Assembly: GCF_020379485.1 (NCBI RefSeq)
Contig: NC_063439.1
Location: forward strand, 8,224,466-8,288,465
DNA from: Brassica napus
Taxonomy: Eukaryota; Streptophyta; Magnoliopsida; Brassicales; Brassicaceae
Direction: 5' to 3'
Length of the DNA: 64,000 nucleotides
Shown: in pieces, positions 24,142 to 36,640 of the stretch
Layout: each line of letters starts with the position of its first letter
Position numbering within the stretch: the first letter of the stretch is position 1
Made by a program: the position numbers and the translations under genes
Notes under the pieces: generated by a model
What the model was told of the DNA's origin: nothing
The model's database searches: none
The model's input: only the letters and a program-made list of their open reading frames with translations

Positions 24142-25062
24142 GGAGAGAGAGAGAGAGAGAGAGAAAGAGAAAGAGAAAGCGTGTAAGGTAGCCACGGCGT
24201 CCGGTGGCGCGTCCGAGCGCGTACCGGCGCCGTTGGCTCTTTACCCTGTCATTCCGTTCAAGTCATCGTCTGGTTGTTCCGATCTGTCAGGTATCTCCGA
24301 CATGCGCGCGGATCTGGGGTAGGGTTTCGTTCCGGGAAGAGATCGGCTCGCGGCGACTTTTCTTCTTCTGGATTCGCGGCGAGGAGGTACGTCTGGTAGA
24401 TCTTCATTTCAGCGTCGTTTTGGTCACGGGATGTAGAGGCTCCCATAGCTCTTGCATCGCCGCTCAAGTTCCCGGGTTGTGGAGGCTTCGTCAGCTCTGC
24501 AGCGCCGCTTAAGCTCCCGGAACGTGGAGGCTCCGACAGTTCCATTGTTGCCGGCTAACGGTCCCTTAGTTCCTTTCTAGGGTCTAGTTTTTATTTTCTG
24601 TGTTTGTCACTAGTTATGTGTTGTTGGCTCTGGTTTTGTTGGCTGAGCCCTCGTCGGAGGACGATGGATGCTCTCTGGTGGAAGATCGTTTGTTTGAGCG
24701 AAGCCCCCTACTTTTTGGCCCTGTATTGAACTGTGGCGGATGAGATCTCGGCCACGATTGATTCTCTCCGAGATTAGGCTTAATTGGGAGGATAGGCGGT
24801 CGCGGTGAAGATGGTGTGGAGTCGATGTGCTCCGGGGTGGTTTCGGTGTACCGGTGGGTGGTTCTCCGGTGATAGTCGAGGCAGAAGTGATGCGGCGGTT
24901 CGCGATGGAACGCGGCCGACATCATTTTGCTCTCTTGGGCCTAGGGCCGTTCTTGGGCTTGCGGTTTGTTAGTGGTTTGTTAGTGGGCCGTATTTGATGT
25001 GGGCCTTGTAATTGTGATGGGCTTTGGGCCTTTATTAAATAAACTTTGTCGGAAAAAAAAAA
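24142..25062 (+). mobile_element. Non-autonomous LINE-like retroposon with 19-bp target duplication
   Basis: AAATTAAAATGGTTTCAGT is present at 24123-24141 and 25063-25081; the first A's are shared with the poly(A) tail. The element begins with a GA-rich 5' block, has a GC-rich body (open frames 24204-24512 and, on the minus strand, 24614-24925, with no domain I know) and ends TTTGTCGG followed by A's. Its plan is the same as the minus-strand element at 17002-18099: CT/GA-rich 5' end, GC-rich body, A tail, no reverse transcriptase. The perfect duplication suggests a young copy. Confidence 0.75.
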
Positions 25063-25081
25063 AAATTAAAATGGTTTCAGT

Positions 25082-26146
25082 AAAAAAAATCGTCGAGAGA
25101 AAAAAATAAAGTCAACATCCAACTATTGTCGAAATCAAAACAGCAGCTGACAGCAAGGAAGACCCGTGGCCCCGTTTCACACGCTTACCGGTTTGGTCTC
25201 ACCCTAGCTAGTATGCGCTGTACAGTGGATCTTATAATCACTCCGACGGTTATGATCTGCTTCATCTATGATTCTTAGCTTCACTCACCAGAAACAACAG
25301 ATAAATTATTATACCAACAATCAAGAGTGGATATAATTCGTTCGATATTGTTGAATCTGATTCTTTATACTAGTTATAACTTCACGAAGACGAATAGAAA
25401 AAGAGGCTTTTAAAAAAGTATAGTATTTATATAAAAATATATAAATCTAAAAAGCGTAAAAAGTTATGGATTCTAAGCAAGTTTGGAATATGATGAGCTG
25501 TGTTGAATCGCGTTCTAGTGGCTATACTGATGAATGATAAATTGAATAGTTAGAGTAATTAGACATGGGTCCAAATATATAAAGACCACGTAACGCGCTT
25601 TTCATCACGTGATATGTCTACATTGTCTTGGGTCATTACGTGTATGCTTTATCTTTCAGTAATCATAGTAATTTTTCGGCAATCCCTATGTAAGGAAATA
25701 AAAAATAATTACAGAGAAGTAAAAACGACATACATCGCTTAATATTTGTCTTATCAAGACGATAAAATAAATGGGTATAATACTTGATAATGAATTTCAT
25801 GTAAAATTTCATAATTAACGATAAGACTCGGAGACAAGAAAACATACTAACAGGCTATACAATCCATGGTCGGGTCACAGCCCGCCTGTTTGGTCTGTGT
25901 ACCGAGTCGGGTCATGACCCGTCTGGTTATACACATAAAACGACATCGGATGACTGAATTGGAGTGGGACCTGTCCGGGCCAACTTCGTATATAATCATA
26001 ATAATAAATTAACCTTTTTAACCATCTAGTCTTATTTGATTGAGGGAGACTCTGGCTGGGGTCCATTTAAATAAAGCCTCGATACGTGGTATAACGAAAA
26101 CGACAACGTATTCACACGAAGAAAAAACTCGTAACACTTACTCACC
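25082..26146. other. Intergenic DNA, no gene seen
   Basis: Moderately AT-rich. A CACGTG core lies near 25606. A GGGTCA-rich patch with CGGGTCATGACCCG palindromic character occurs at 25870-25925. No open frame is convincing. Confidence 0.4.
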
Positions 26147-26149
26147 TAA

Positions 26150-26403
26150 GACCATCTCCAATGGTTTACACTATTTTTTACTCTAAAATAGAGTGACTCT
26201 ATAATAGAGTTTAAGTTTTCTCCAATGGTATTCTATTTTAGAGTAAAAAATAGAGTGATGAATAAAAAAAAAATAAGTTACTTTATATTTAGAGTAAACC
26301 TATTTTTCACTTTATTATAGAGTGAAAAATAGAGTACCATTAGAGCGTTTTTACTCTAAAACTCTATTTTAGAGTGAAAAATAGAGTAGGGTTGGAGATG
26401 CCC
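26150..26403. mobile_element. PIF/Harbinger-type MITE
   Basis: Inverted ends GACCATCTCCAATGG (left) and, on the complement of the right end, GGGCATCTCCAACCC. TAA duplications lie at 26147-26149 and 26404-26406. The interior is largely self-complementary (ACTCTATTTTAGAGT words), so it would fold into a long hairpin. Confidence 0.8.
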
Positions 26404-26406
26404 TAA

Positions 26407-26622
26407 GAGCATATGATTATTGAAAGGTTTTTAAAGTAAAATTCTTAGCGGAATATAAGAACCTGACTCTTAAGTTTTAACTAAAAAAACTTAAAATTAG
26501 CTCTTAAATAAAAGTTTTAAGAGACGGTTCTTAGTTTTTTTAATTAAAAATTAAGAGATGAATTCTTATATTTCGCTAAAAACTCCACCTTAAGAACTCC
26601 CAATAATTATATTATTATGCTA
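26407..26622. mobile_element. PIF/Harbinger-type MITE adjoining the previous one
   Basis: It starts GAGCATATGATTATTG straight after the TAA that ends the previous MITE. It finishes AATAATATAGCATA-like on the complement, with a TAA at 26623-26625. The arms (AATTCTTAGCGGAATATAAG and the complementary TTATATTTCGCTAAAAACTC) pair almost throughout. The last terminal base appears mutated. Confidence 0.65.
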
Positions 26623-26625
26623 TAA

Positions 26626-28767
26626 ACACTTAATGCCTTAAGTGAATTGCCCTCTTCGACCAAACGACAAACTTCACACAAAACAAATATACGAGAGAAA
26701 CAAAAACTTATTAATAAACTTTATTAGACACCTCAGTATACCAACAAAGTAGATTAAAACTACTGTTTTGTTTAACTTGAGATGTTGACCGCTAACCTAA
26801 ACACGCTGAACTTAAAACTTTAAATATTAATTACCAACGTATATCGATCCAAAATAAAGTTGGTATATGTTTTAATCATAGTGATTCTATAGATTTCTCA
26901 TTAATTATCTATTTAAGTAGAATAATGTCCATCAGTTCCACAGTCACGCCATTATACATAGGATTAATCTCCTCATCAGGGAGTGTTCCATTTACTTGAT
27001 TTGGTACGGTGACGACTGACGGCCCATCAAACCAATTTGGATGGCAATAAATAATTTGATCTGCTAATTATCATTTTTATTCCAAATCTAATAGCTGGAC
27101 TTTGCTACAGTATTTAATAAAAATAGTACATGGGTTATTTGATTTAAAAATATTAGGTGGTTGTTCTCTTAATTTTATTTAATGGTTTAACCGATAAACA
27201 TAGATACTGACCTAATACTCGTAACTGTTACCAACTACAATAAAATACAAATTAAACCTTCCTTTACCAGCTAAAGCCAAGACAGATGTACATCAACTAC
27301 TTATAAAATACATATTTTATGTGTATATAATTATATATTAAGCAATACAACTATCTATTTGGTTTTCTAATGGAAAGTATATTCTCAAATACTTTTTATG
27401 ATATTTAGTTTTAATAATAGTTTAGAGTTTGTCTGAAACAAAACTCGAACTCTTACTTGTCCGTGTGGACATTAATTATCATATTATATACATTCACTTC
27501 CAATTTATATTCTGTCTGATGTATATTAATGTAATATGTTTCCGTTAAGAAACGTGAACAAAATATTCATGTGAATGAAATTCCAAGACAAAGAAAAAGG
27601 ACACGAAAAAGAGAACTTCAAGTTAGAAGCACATGCCAGCCACGTAGATATATTTACAGTGTATGCCATGTGAAGTTTTCCTGCACGTTGAATTTATTCA
27701 GAGCTTTAAATACATATATAAGAAATCGAATACTCATGCATTCACTATAATTGTGAAAAAATATAAACATGCCAAATGAAATAATACATAAAGTTTTGTT
27801 GACAGGCAAAAATAAATGACCTAATACGGATTTTGGGAATAACCAAATTTCTGTCCACAATATTTAATTTATAAACAAATTAATAAATAAAATACGAGAT
27901 ATATGATAAATATACAAAATAAATAAATTTAAACTTTGAAAAATTGATTAGTTAGTAACTTTACTCTAATTAGTAATACATGACACTAAGCAAATATAAA
28001 GAGTGAAGATCTGGCGGTAGTGGACGAGCGATGATTACAAGAGAATGATTTTCCACCTCGAAATAGACCCAATTTTATTTTCCAGCCTTTGCTTTGTTCG
28101 TACGTTATAATTTTTATGTCGATAAAATTGATTTTTAAATTTTAACATTCTAAAGACACGGGTAAATTAATTTGTTGTTATATTTCAACGAAGATGGGTC
28201 CCCAAACACCACCAGCGCACGAGACAGCTTTACTCCACTTATTTTTTTGTAGGAAAGAAAATCTACTTGAGAAAATCATTTACGCATTATCTTTTATTAT
28301 TACCAACATCATCATCAAAAATGTATTAAATTTTTATTTTATTTATTAGATCACATTCCTTAGGATTCTGTTCTGTAAAAGTCACATGATCCAACTTTCA
28401 TTTTGATCTTTTGCATCCTCTGTTGGCAATCATTATCATCGTGATGACCTGTTTTTTCTTTTTCTGCCTTCATATTTATTTACAGAGCATGCTCACAAAA
28501 TTACAGTGAAGAGGCAGAAAAGAGTGTGTGTAAATATTATTCTTTCCAAATTTTATGACACGTTTACATTCCCGATACCATTCTTTATATGTTCTGTTAT
28601 TTATTTTTTCTTGATAAAATGTTACGTTATTCCTTTCTATTTATTCCATCTAAACTATTTTTATAACGTTGACAAAAAAATCTATTCTTATTAACTTTTT
28701 GTGTTAAAACAAAGTTTTGGTAGATGACGAAAATAAAAGTAGAGGAATAGGACCCGTCGACACGAGG
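26626..28767. other. AT-rich intergenic DNA
   Basis: About 2.1 kb with no supported gene or paired element ends. Only short open frames are present. Confidence 0.45.
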
Positions 28768-28770
28768 TTA

Positions 28771-28983
28771 GACCATCATTAACCCAAATCTTTTAACTGA
28801 AGTTCTTAACTTCGGTTAAAAGATGGTTTTTAGCTTTTCTTAAATTTTAATTAAGAAAAGTTAAGAACCGTTGCTTAAATAAGAGATATAAGAATCTGTT
28901 TCTTAGTCGAAAAATGTAAAAAAAAACAAATGTTAAATTATAAGTTAATAATCCCGATTAAAAGATATGGGTTAATCATGCTC
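28771..28983. mobile_element. PIF/Harbinger-type MITE
   Basis: Left end GACCATCATTAACCC; the right end on the complement is GAGCATGATTAACCC. The TTA duplication lies at 28768-28770 and 28984-28986. The interior folds back on itself (TTAACTGAAGTTCTTAACTT region). 213 bp. Confidence 0.85.
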
Positions 28984-29374
28984 TTATAAACCAAGAGACT
29001 TACGTTTAAAGATAAATTGTATCTTCTCTTTACCTATAAAGACACATTGTGTTTTTGACACACTTTTTTTGTACTATTACATTCTTTTGAGACGAAAATA
29101 ACCTTATTTTGTGCAAAGAGAAAAATGTTGTTTTTAAGAAAGCAAACTAAAATTAATTTAGTTAGTGGACTTTTACAATAAATATAATATTCATTTAAAA
29201 TTTTTAAAAGTGTATGAATTAATGTGAAAAAAATCTGGGTTGTTGGATCAGTTTACAGATAAGAAAATTTAAAAGTTGAAAATTAAGTTGTTGGTAGAAT
29301 TGTGGACATACTATATAAACTAATTTTTTCACTTCTTGTATTATCAATTTTTGTTTTCACTGCCACTATATCCT

Positions 29375-29740
29375 CCGTCACCTTCTTCTCCTCACGTCTT
29401 TCGCCTCTGTATCCACATCCACCAACACGACATCCACCACTATTTCCTCCTCCTCACGTCTTCCACCTCCGGATCCACATCCACCACCACAATATCCACC
29501 ACCACGACATCCACCACCACTTCCTCCTCCTCACATCTTCCACCTCCGTGTCCACATCCACCACCACAACATCCACAGCCACGGAATTCACCACCACCTC
29601 CTCATCCTCGCGTCTTCTACCTCGGTATCCACATCCACCACCATAACATCCACCATCACGACATCCACAACCACCTCCTCCTCACATCTTCTACCTTCGT
29701 ATCCACATGCACCACCACGGTATCCACCACCACAATTAGA
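29375..29740. repeat. Minisatellite, about five 72-75-bp units
   Basis: Each unit has the order CTCCTCCTCACRTCTTC, CACCTCCG or a variant, TATCCACATCCACCACCAC, then ACGACATCCACCACC. The units are diverged from one another. The two open frames across it (29302-29646 and 29336-29743) translate to His/Thr/Pro-rich low-complexity sequence and I do not call them genes. Confidence 0.75.
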
Positions 29741-29814
29741 TAAGAAACTAACTTTTCATATGAAACTAGGAAAAGAGAGTCACGATTGAGATTGGATTGG
29801 AGTTTCTGGATTCA

Positions 29815-30210
29815 TGGTGTGACTCACCAATGGTTGAGGATGAAGAGCTGAAGAGGCTAATCCGGCGGAGCAGTCTCAGATCGAGCAAAAGCTGGAGGTG
29901 GAGACAGAGAGCTTGAACAAAGTGACGGCTCCGAGGCTTCACCAAAGACGCCACGACAGAGATTCTGTTACAGAGGAGAGAAATCAGAGAAAGAGAGATT
30001 TGTGTAGTGATTGTGATTCTACCTCTTGACCGGGGAGAAGAAAGACGGCGAGAGATTAGGGTTAGTGATTGTGGACAAGAATTGGGAAAATGGATTCCAT
30101 GTAGAAGATTGTTTGGGAAACAACGGCGGCGAAAAAGTACAGTTGGCGGTGGAGAGAATAGAGTTCGAGAACGAAAGGAATTAGGGGATTATGGACGATT
30201 TTGGATCTAG
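29815..30210 (+). pseudogene. Gene-like fragment, unrecognised
   Basis: Balanced base composition and an ATG at 29831 opening a 28-residue frame (MVEDEELKRLIRRSSLRSSK and onward), then stops. A second frame (30007-30210) holds a basic, Arg-rich peptide. I recognise no domain. In context it is probably cargo of the surrounding putative Pack-MULE. Confidence 0.25.
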
Positions 30211-30537
30211 ATTAAGGTTCAATTTCTCTAACATCTGGTGTTGGAATTCGATTTCCAGATCAAGAAGATCGAGGCAGAAGGGATAAAGGGGTTAAGGGTT
30301 CTCTTTTTGAACTTTTGTCGACTTAGGGATTTGAATAGATAAAGATTATTAGATAAATTTTTTTTTTTTTTTTACAAATAAAAAATAAAATACCAGATTT
30401 GTTTTGTTTAGTTGGAAAGGCTAACGAAATCGACATCCCTATTAGTTGGAGGTTATCTTGGTAAAATTGCAAGATTAAAGTGTGTCAACTCAGATTGTGT
30501 CTTTTAGAGTAATTCACAACTCAGATTGTGTCTCCCA

Positions 30538-31382
30538 AAGTAATATTTTCTTATAAACCTGAAGTGGTGGATTTGGGCCATTCTCTTGTCATTATACTTT
30601 ATTAGATAACTATATTCTAAAAAGGGCGGGTATATTTTCAGTCATTAAACCTAGGCAAATTTGTATCATCATACCCATTACCAATGCAAGTTGTTATATG
30701 TAATCGTGCTCACTCACGTTAAAGTTAATCTGACAGTTTTTACTTATAGAGAGAAGTGGATCCTGCATAGTTGCAAGTAAAGTGGCAGTTACGATCGTAT
30801 TATAAACGCGTTTATAGATATATATTCATATGTTAAATACTGTTAGTTAAAATGTGGATTGTAAATAATTAGACCAAACATTTATCAATTGGTCATATTT
30901 GTGTTTTAATAGAATGGATACTATTAAGTATTAGGGTGATTTTGTGAAATGTACAAAGTAAAAGAATAACTAAGAATATAGTCACAAATTGTATTTGTGA
31001 TAATTTGGTAAAAATATAGATGAGTTTTTTTTTCCGGATGTGATTGTTCGTTGCCAGTTAAGTTGCTATAGTTCATGAGAAGAATAAACCACTACATAAG
31101 ATGGAAAAGAAAAAAAATGGTGGAAAAAGATCACAAATGGTGGAGGTGGTTGAAGAGAATATGGTGGACACTGTGGCGACAATGGTGAAAACGATGATGG
31201 TGGCGAAGAATAAAACAATTGACAACAGCGTAGTGGAAAAGAAAACGGTGAAAACGATGGCGACAATGGCGGAAACAGCGATGGTGGCGAAAAATGAAAC
31301 AATCCAGAACGGAGATGATGATGTTATAAATATAAGTGATTGAGGCAGAAGAAAATGAAATGATCGAAAAATGGATCGAATA
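30538..31382. other. Intergenic DNA with an ATGGTGGCGA-type low-complexity block
   Basis: The plus-strand frame 31101-31343 (80 residues, Met/Val/Lys-rich) is built from imperfect copies of GTGGCGACAATGG and GTGAAAACGATGG, with a near-duplication of about 90 bp. It looks like degenerate repeat DNA rather than a conserved gene. The rest is AT-rich. Confidence 0.4.
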
Positions 31383-32450
31383 TCTACCAATACTAAAAGG
31401 GAGATATGCTCAATAGGGAGAGTGTCCACATCAGCATAAAAAATCAACTAATAACAATCATCCATTTTGCCACGTCATCACTATTTTTACAGAAAAAAAA
31501 AGAAACCGTGTTTTGGCTCTATATTAATTTAAAAGGCCCAGACTATTTTTCTTATTCTCCATCTCTGCCCCAGAAACATAAAAAAACCCAAACACGTGAT
31601 GATTCCACTTCGTCTTCTCCGATTTCCTCTATCCAATCTCATTTACTAAACTTATCTGCATCAATCAATTGTGCTCTTCAATACCTTCTTTAAGAAATCG
31701 TTTCGCATCCCTTTCTTTCTCCTTCTTTGTAAACCATATTCTTCATATGTTGTCATAAGTTGCATCCATTCAAGGAAGTCACCGGTAACGTCTGATGTTC
31801 TTGGTCGGGAAAATATCATCCTCAAATCAAAACACAAAGTTCGTTCTTCTTCTCTAATCCTCAAATTAATTGTTATCAGAAAAAAGGATCGTTGGTTGTA
31901 CGGCTGTGCCTAGACACAAGGCGTGATCGACAACAAAATTCACGAGTTTGAGGTTTCAAAGGTGAGTCTTTCCTTGATTTTGATCAGTATGCATCTTCCA
32001 TTGTTTGCCAGAAAATATTGATGTTCTTTCATGCGTTGGCTGATTCCAGGCACAATTCATCACCATCCTTAGGAGGAGTCCTTTATTATATCAGGGAATG
32101 CTTATCGCTTCAGACTGTCTAACTTCTAGGAAATCAATTACTCCCTGACATATTTTATTGATACATGAGTATACTGATATGCAGGTTCAATACATATTGC
32201 ACCGTGAGTTTACAATTTTTTGAATATAAGTTCGTGACTAATTGGATTATCATGAGAGCATCTAAATATCCAAGATGAGATTCTTTCTCATGTTACTTTT
32301 TCTTCTTCAATTTTTCTGGTTCCATGGACAATTCTATAAAAGTAAGTTTTGCCTATCATGTTTTTTTAGCTAAAAGCTGCTTGCTTTATCCGTTTTACAT
32401 TGTTCTTCTCCATGTAATGAAAAGGATTTTGAAGATCTTACAAATTTCAG

Positions 32451-32562
32451 AAGGGAGGAGGATCGTATGTGTGACTTCAGGCGGAACTACGGTTCGGTTG
32501 GAGCAACGGCTCGGTTGGAGCAACGATGGGTAAGGTACATGATAACTTCGGCTCAGGAAACA
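32451..32562 (+). pseudogene. Captured exon fragment of phosphopantothenate-cysteine ligase (PPCS/COAB)
   Basis: After an acceptor-like TTTCAG the sequence reads RRIVCVTSGGTTVRLEQR, which closely matches the nucleotide-binding N-terminal motif I remember for plant PPCS (CVTSGGTTVPLEQR). PPCS is the coenzyme A pathway enzyme that joins cysteine to 4'-phosphopantothenate. A 17-bp tandem duplication (CGGTTGGAGCAACG words) follows and disrupts the protein. A frame-shifted continuation, VRY then DNFGSGNR, is missing one base between the two parts. No further PPCS exons were found. It is a gene fragment picked up by Helitron C and cannot encode the enzyme. Identity rests on about 25 residues. Confidence 0.7.
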
Positions 32563-33153
32563 GAGCATTGTTTAAAACTCAGATATGAATTCACTGTAAA
32601 GAAACCTTTTATCTAATATGATCAAAGAAAATCTAACGTCTGACTTTTTTTCGTTCATTTGTGGGTTTCAGAGTGTGCGGCCGGCGAGAAAATGATTGTC
32701 TAACTCCATGTCATGAATCTTTCTCTATCTTTTTGGAAAGAACATGCACCGTAGCTTCTGGTAATGTATCAATTCTTCATTACCGAGCTTTCTAGAACAC
32801 TGAATTGATTGTGTGTAAGTGACATAACAGGATGTGATCATGAGTTCTGACCTAAGCACCATAAATCATAAACACCACAGGCCACACCAGGGTCATACAC
32901 GTGCCCTCTTTCCCTCTCTCTCAACGACATTGTCTCTTTCACCGAACTTTCCAATACAACAACAAGAAGACCAGCAACGTCATCAAAAACAGGTATGCAG
33001 AATGCAGTGAAGGCTCTATACCACAAGTTGTTACTGAAAATAAATAGAATAAACAGTCAACTGAAACTCTTTCAGAAGCTTATGTGTCTTCTACTCTATA
33101 TAAGTTAGAGGAGCAGAGAGTTGGTGTACCTGTTAAGAGTTGGGCTATATGAG

Positions 33154-34046
33154 CAGAGCCGGCCCTGGGCTAAAGCCCATAAAGCCAGGGCTTTAGGCGC
33201 CAATATTTGGATATATTTTAGGGGCACCAGATATTGAACAAATATGTCTCACTAGCCCAGTGGTTAAGTTTTGTTCATATTTCCTTCCTGCGTCCATCAA
33301 CAGTTAGAGCCTTGATTCTTCTTTTTTTTTTTTTTTTCTTTTTGACAATAACTTAAATCTGACAGATTTAGATTCCTTTATTGATAATCTTAGTTTCCAT
33401 GTTTATATAATTATATAATAAGATCATATATAGTAGTCATTATAAAATAAAACAAATCAACTAAAAAAATCTTATTTCCTTTTCTAAACTCATGTTTTTT
33501 TCTTCTACTAGTTATCTTCTTTTTCACTTAATTATTTTTTGTATCTTTAAAAACTAAGAATAAAGATGATATTTATTTTTGGATTCAGATACTCTCTCAT
33601 GGAACTTTGACAGTTTGAAAGATTCATTAAGTTTACAAACTAAACCAATTTCAAGATGATGTTCTCTTGTGTTATATTTACCAGAATTAAGTATTTTTAT
33701 TTTAAATAATTATAACATTATTTTCATTTTAATCATTTTTAGAGAGTGTTATTAGAAAGAAAATAATAACTCAGCTAAATTGCTGTAAGATGAATTAGTA
33801 TAATCTAAAACCAATCACATTCTCAAGTAACATAATTTTTTTTAAAGTAACATTTTTATACAAAGTAAGTTGTAAAATTATTATTTTTCTTTTAGATCAA
33901 TGTATAAGTTTTTTTGAAGAAATTTCTAAATCATGAAAAATTTAATTTTTTTTTTGGTTTAGAAAGCTAAAGTAAAAAAAAAAGTTTTTAAAGGGTATTA
34001 TTTTGTTCGTTCGCTTTAGGCGCCATAAGACCTCGGACCGACACTG
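33154..34046. mobile_element. Non-autonomous hAT element, 8-bp target duplication
   Basis: Ends CAGAGCCGGCCC and, on the complement of the right end, CAGTGTCGGTCC. The perfect 8-bp duplication TATATGAG flanks it (33146-33153 and 34047-34054), as expected for hAT elements. GGCTTTAGGCGCC-type words lie just inside each end. There is no transposase. It sits inside Helitron C, so it inserted later. Confidence 0.85.
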
Positions 34047-36138
34047 TATATGAGATACCATCGTTGTTATCTGCAGTGTTTAGAATTTCAAATAAATTTT
34101 AACATGTTGAACCTTTAGAGTCCTTTTATCCAATCGATGTTTCTGATCAAGGAACCGGAATACTGTTGGTGAACTTGGTGAGAAAGCATTGTTCTCCATG
34201 TACTGGAATGGAGATAATAGGTGTGTTAGAGATCAGAAACTGTTGCCCTACAGTAGGAGGTTGTATATCCTAACAAGGTTAGATGTCTTTTCCTAGAGTA
34301 TGGCGACTTATGATCCATATTTTACTAGAACTATAAGATTTTTTTTTCTACTTGATGCATTTGACCATTTTAAGTTTTTGGTTTTAAGATATATAAGATA
34401 ACCTAAGCTATGTGTTTTTTTGGTTCCCTTCTCTCTCTCTTTTGTCGTTGAGAATTCATATATATTTCTAATGAATGATGATAAAACAATGACTAGATTC
34501 GTTTGGATTTTTTTTCACCCAGGTCTGGCGCACAAGGAGGTTTTAAAAACCATCTAGGCGTTGTCCATTTTCATAGGCGTTGTAAAACAATTAAAATTTT
34601 CTTTCCAGTTGAATGCTTGCATAGATTTTGGTAATATTGTCCTAAGCTGTTAATGTAGCGATTTCATGCTCTCTTTTGTGGGGAAGATGACAATTGGAAA
34701 GGTTGGGTTCATGTTGATCCCTCTTTTCTCCACACAACTACTACTTCAGTACTTCTACAATCTTCGATAGTTTTCACAAGCAAAAAATGTTAACGTTTAT
34801 ACACATGTTCTCGAAAATGTAGTTCTAATTGCTAAAGTCACATATTTATATCATTAACTGTGAGAGTTCCTCTTCACTTTCTCTAAGGTGGGAAAAAACA
34901 AAGGATTGATTGTTAATTTGGTGCACCAAAAGTTTTAATGTCTTTTAGTTTCACAGAAAATAATTAATTTTCTATGCAGCCATTAAAATAGATATTTAGA
35001 CCCATATTTAGAAATTAAATATAACAAATTATTTAAAAGTAAAAAAACTTTGAAAATATCTTCGATTTTTTGTCAGTGTAATATTTAAATCAATATAAAA
35101 TCACTAGCAAAAAAATCAAGAAATCTCAATATCGATGTCAATTTTTAATTATTAAAAATAAAATATTTAATTAAGTTACGAAAAAATATAAATCCTATGA
35201 AAAAAGTTGAAAGGCATTTTTTTTGGAAATCATGTAATTATTTCAACTAACAGAACAAGATGAGTCCTAAAAAAATCAATATCAACATGATACAACTAAA
35301 ATCAATTTACGTACCTAGAAAGAGATGAACCTTTTTTAAAAAAAAAATTTAAAATAATATCAATTTAAAAATCATATCAGTCATAGAACTAAAATGAAAA
35401 CAACAATAACTAAACACTAAGTATATAACTGAACATATAAAAAGGACTAGAGAAAGAAAACATATAAACAGGAAAAAGATCTGAAGACAGCAAAAACTAA
35501 GAACTTAATATAATTAAACATATAGAAAAAATGACTGAGAACATATGAATGGAAAATACATATCATACAAGGAACAAACCAAAAATGAAGGAAATTTGAT
35601 TTTATCATAAGTCCAAATTTCAATAACTAACTATATACACAAAATTATTGAACATCAGAAAGCGGTTGGTAGGAAACGTTAATATTAAAATTTATAGAGA
35701 TTAAAAAAACACATTTACTAAATATATATAATATATTATAAAACTAATCGAAATAATACATGAAAATTAATACATGCCATAATATTATTAACAAGATTTA
35801 ACTTTAACGATCCCATAATATTTAAAGCTTCAAATGATAATTAATGAAAATTAAAATACAAAAAAACGTAATACCACATAAAGTTAAAAACTGAGAGCAA
35901 GAAAATAACATCAGATAATTTTATTATTCTCATTTCTAAGTTTCATGAATTATAAATATATTGTATAATATCAAAATATGGTACAAATTAATTTTTTTTT
36001 AAAAAATCATACTTCAAATGTTTAGAAAAATATATAAATAATGAAAATTATCTAACAAATAAAAATTTACAAAAAATACAAACTTAAACAAAACAACTTA
36101 GAAGTATTAACCGCGCGTAGCGCGGTAAGAAGCTCTAG

Positions 36139-36640
36139 TTATTATAAACAGAGAAAAAAAAGGAAATGGATGGTGCCTATGGTAAATGGTAAAAAGATAA
36201 TTAATACATAATATACACAGAATATCATAGTAAAACATTTGCAATGGTTATAAACTTAATTTCGTTGGTAGTTATGTATACAAATCCTAATTTCTGTATG
36301 TATTAACCATTGTGTGGATTTTTTTAAATTGTATGGAATTCTTGTTTGGGTCAATTAGCCAAATAGCTAAAATTTGAAGTGAAATTAAGAGAATGGCATT
36401 GATTTTGACGTAATTGGGTAACTAACATTTAAGGTCCATTTGATCCGGTAATACCCTTGGTTGGTGCAAGTAACCGGTGAAAGATAGAAAGTTAGATGAC
36501 GTAAACAAATTGAGGTATGGCTAATATTTAAATCACATCTGAGTGAATATAAGGAACCACGTCACATATTTATGACCACATACATATGTTTTCAGTGTTC
36601 TATTCCACGTCACCGAAATAAAACAGATTTCTAACCTCAC
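36139..36640. other. Intergenic AT-rich DNA
   Basis: No gene or element recognised. Confidence 0.4.

Larger units (their letters stand above)
28990..30537. mobile_element. Possible Pack-MULE
   Basis: The left border region (28993-29115) and the complement of the right border region (about 30420-30537) are similar: both contain AAGACACA, then TTGACACACTTT, then AATAACC or GATAACC at matching spacing. This suggests long, diverged terminal inverted repeats. Between them is GC-richer DNA with a minisatellite (29375-29740) and a gene-like patch (29815-30210), which fits captured sequence. No target duplication was found, so borders are approximate. Confidence 0.4.
31383..36138 (+). mobile_element. 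Helitron C, 4.76 kb, with captured sequence and a nested hAT
   Basis: The 5' end TCTACCAATACTAAAAGGGA (preceded by A) and the following GTGTCCACATCAGCA are typical of crucifer Helitrons. The 3' end is the hairpin CCGCGCGTAGCGCGG (36111-36125), then TAAGAAGCTCTAG ending at 36138, followed by T. There is no Rep/helicase, so it is non-autonomous. It carries a phosphopantothenate-cysteine ligase fragment near 32451-32562 and a hAT insertion at 33154-34046. The distal 2 kb is AT-rich, with no gene. Confidence 0.8.

Noticed and set aside
29302..29743. His/Thr/Pro-rich proteins across the minisatellite
   Set aside because: Two overlapping frames are open only because the tandem repeat lacks stops; neither resembles an extensin or other known protein.
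31101..31343. 80-aa Met/Val/Lys-rich protein
   Set aside because: Imperfect trinucleotide-like duplication without a recognisable domain; treated as low-complexity DNA.
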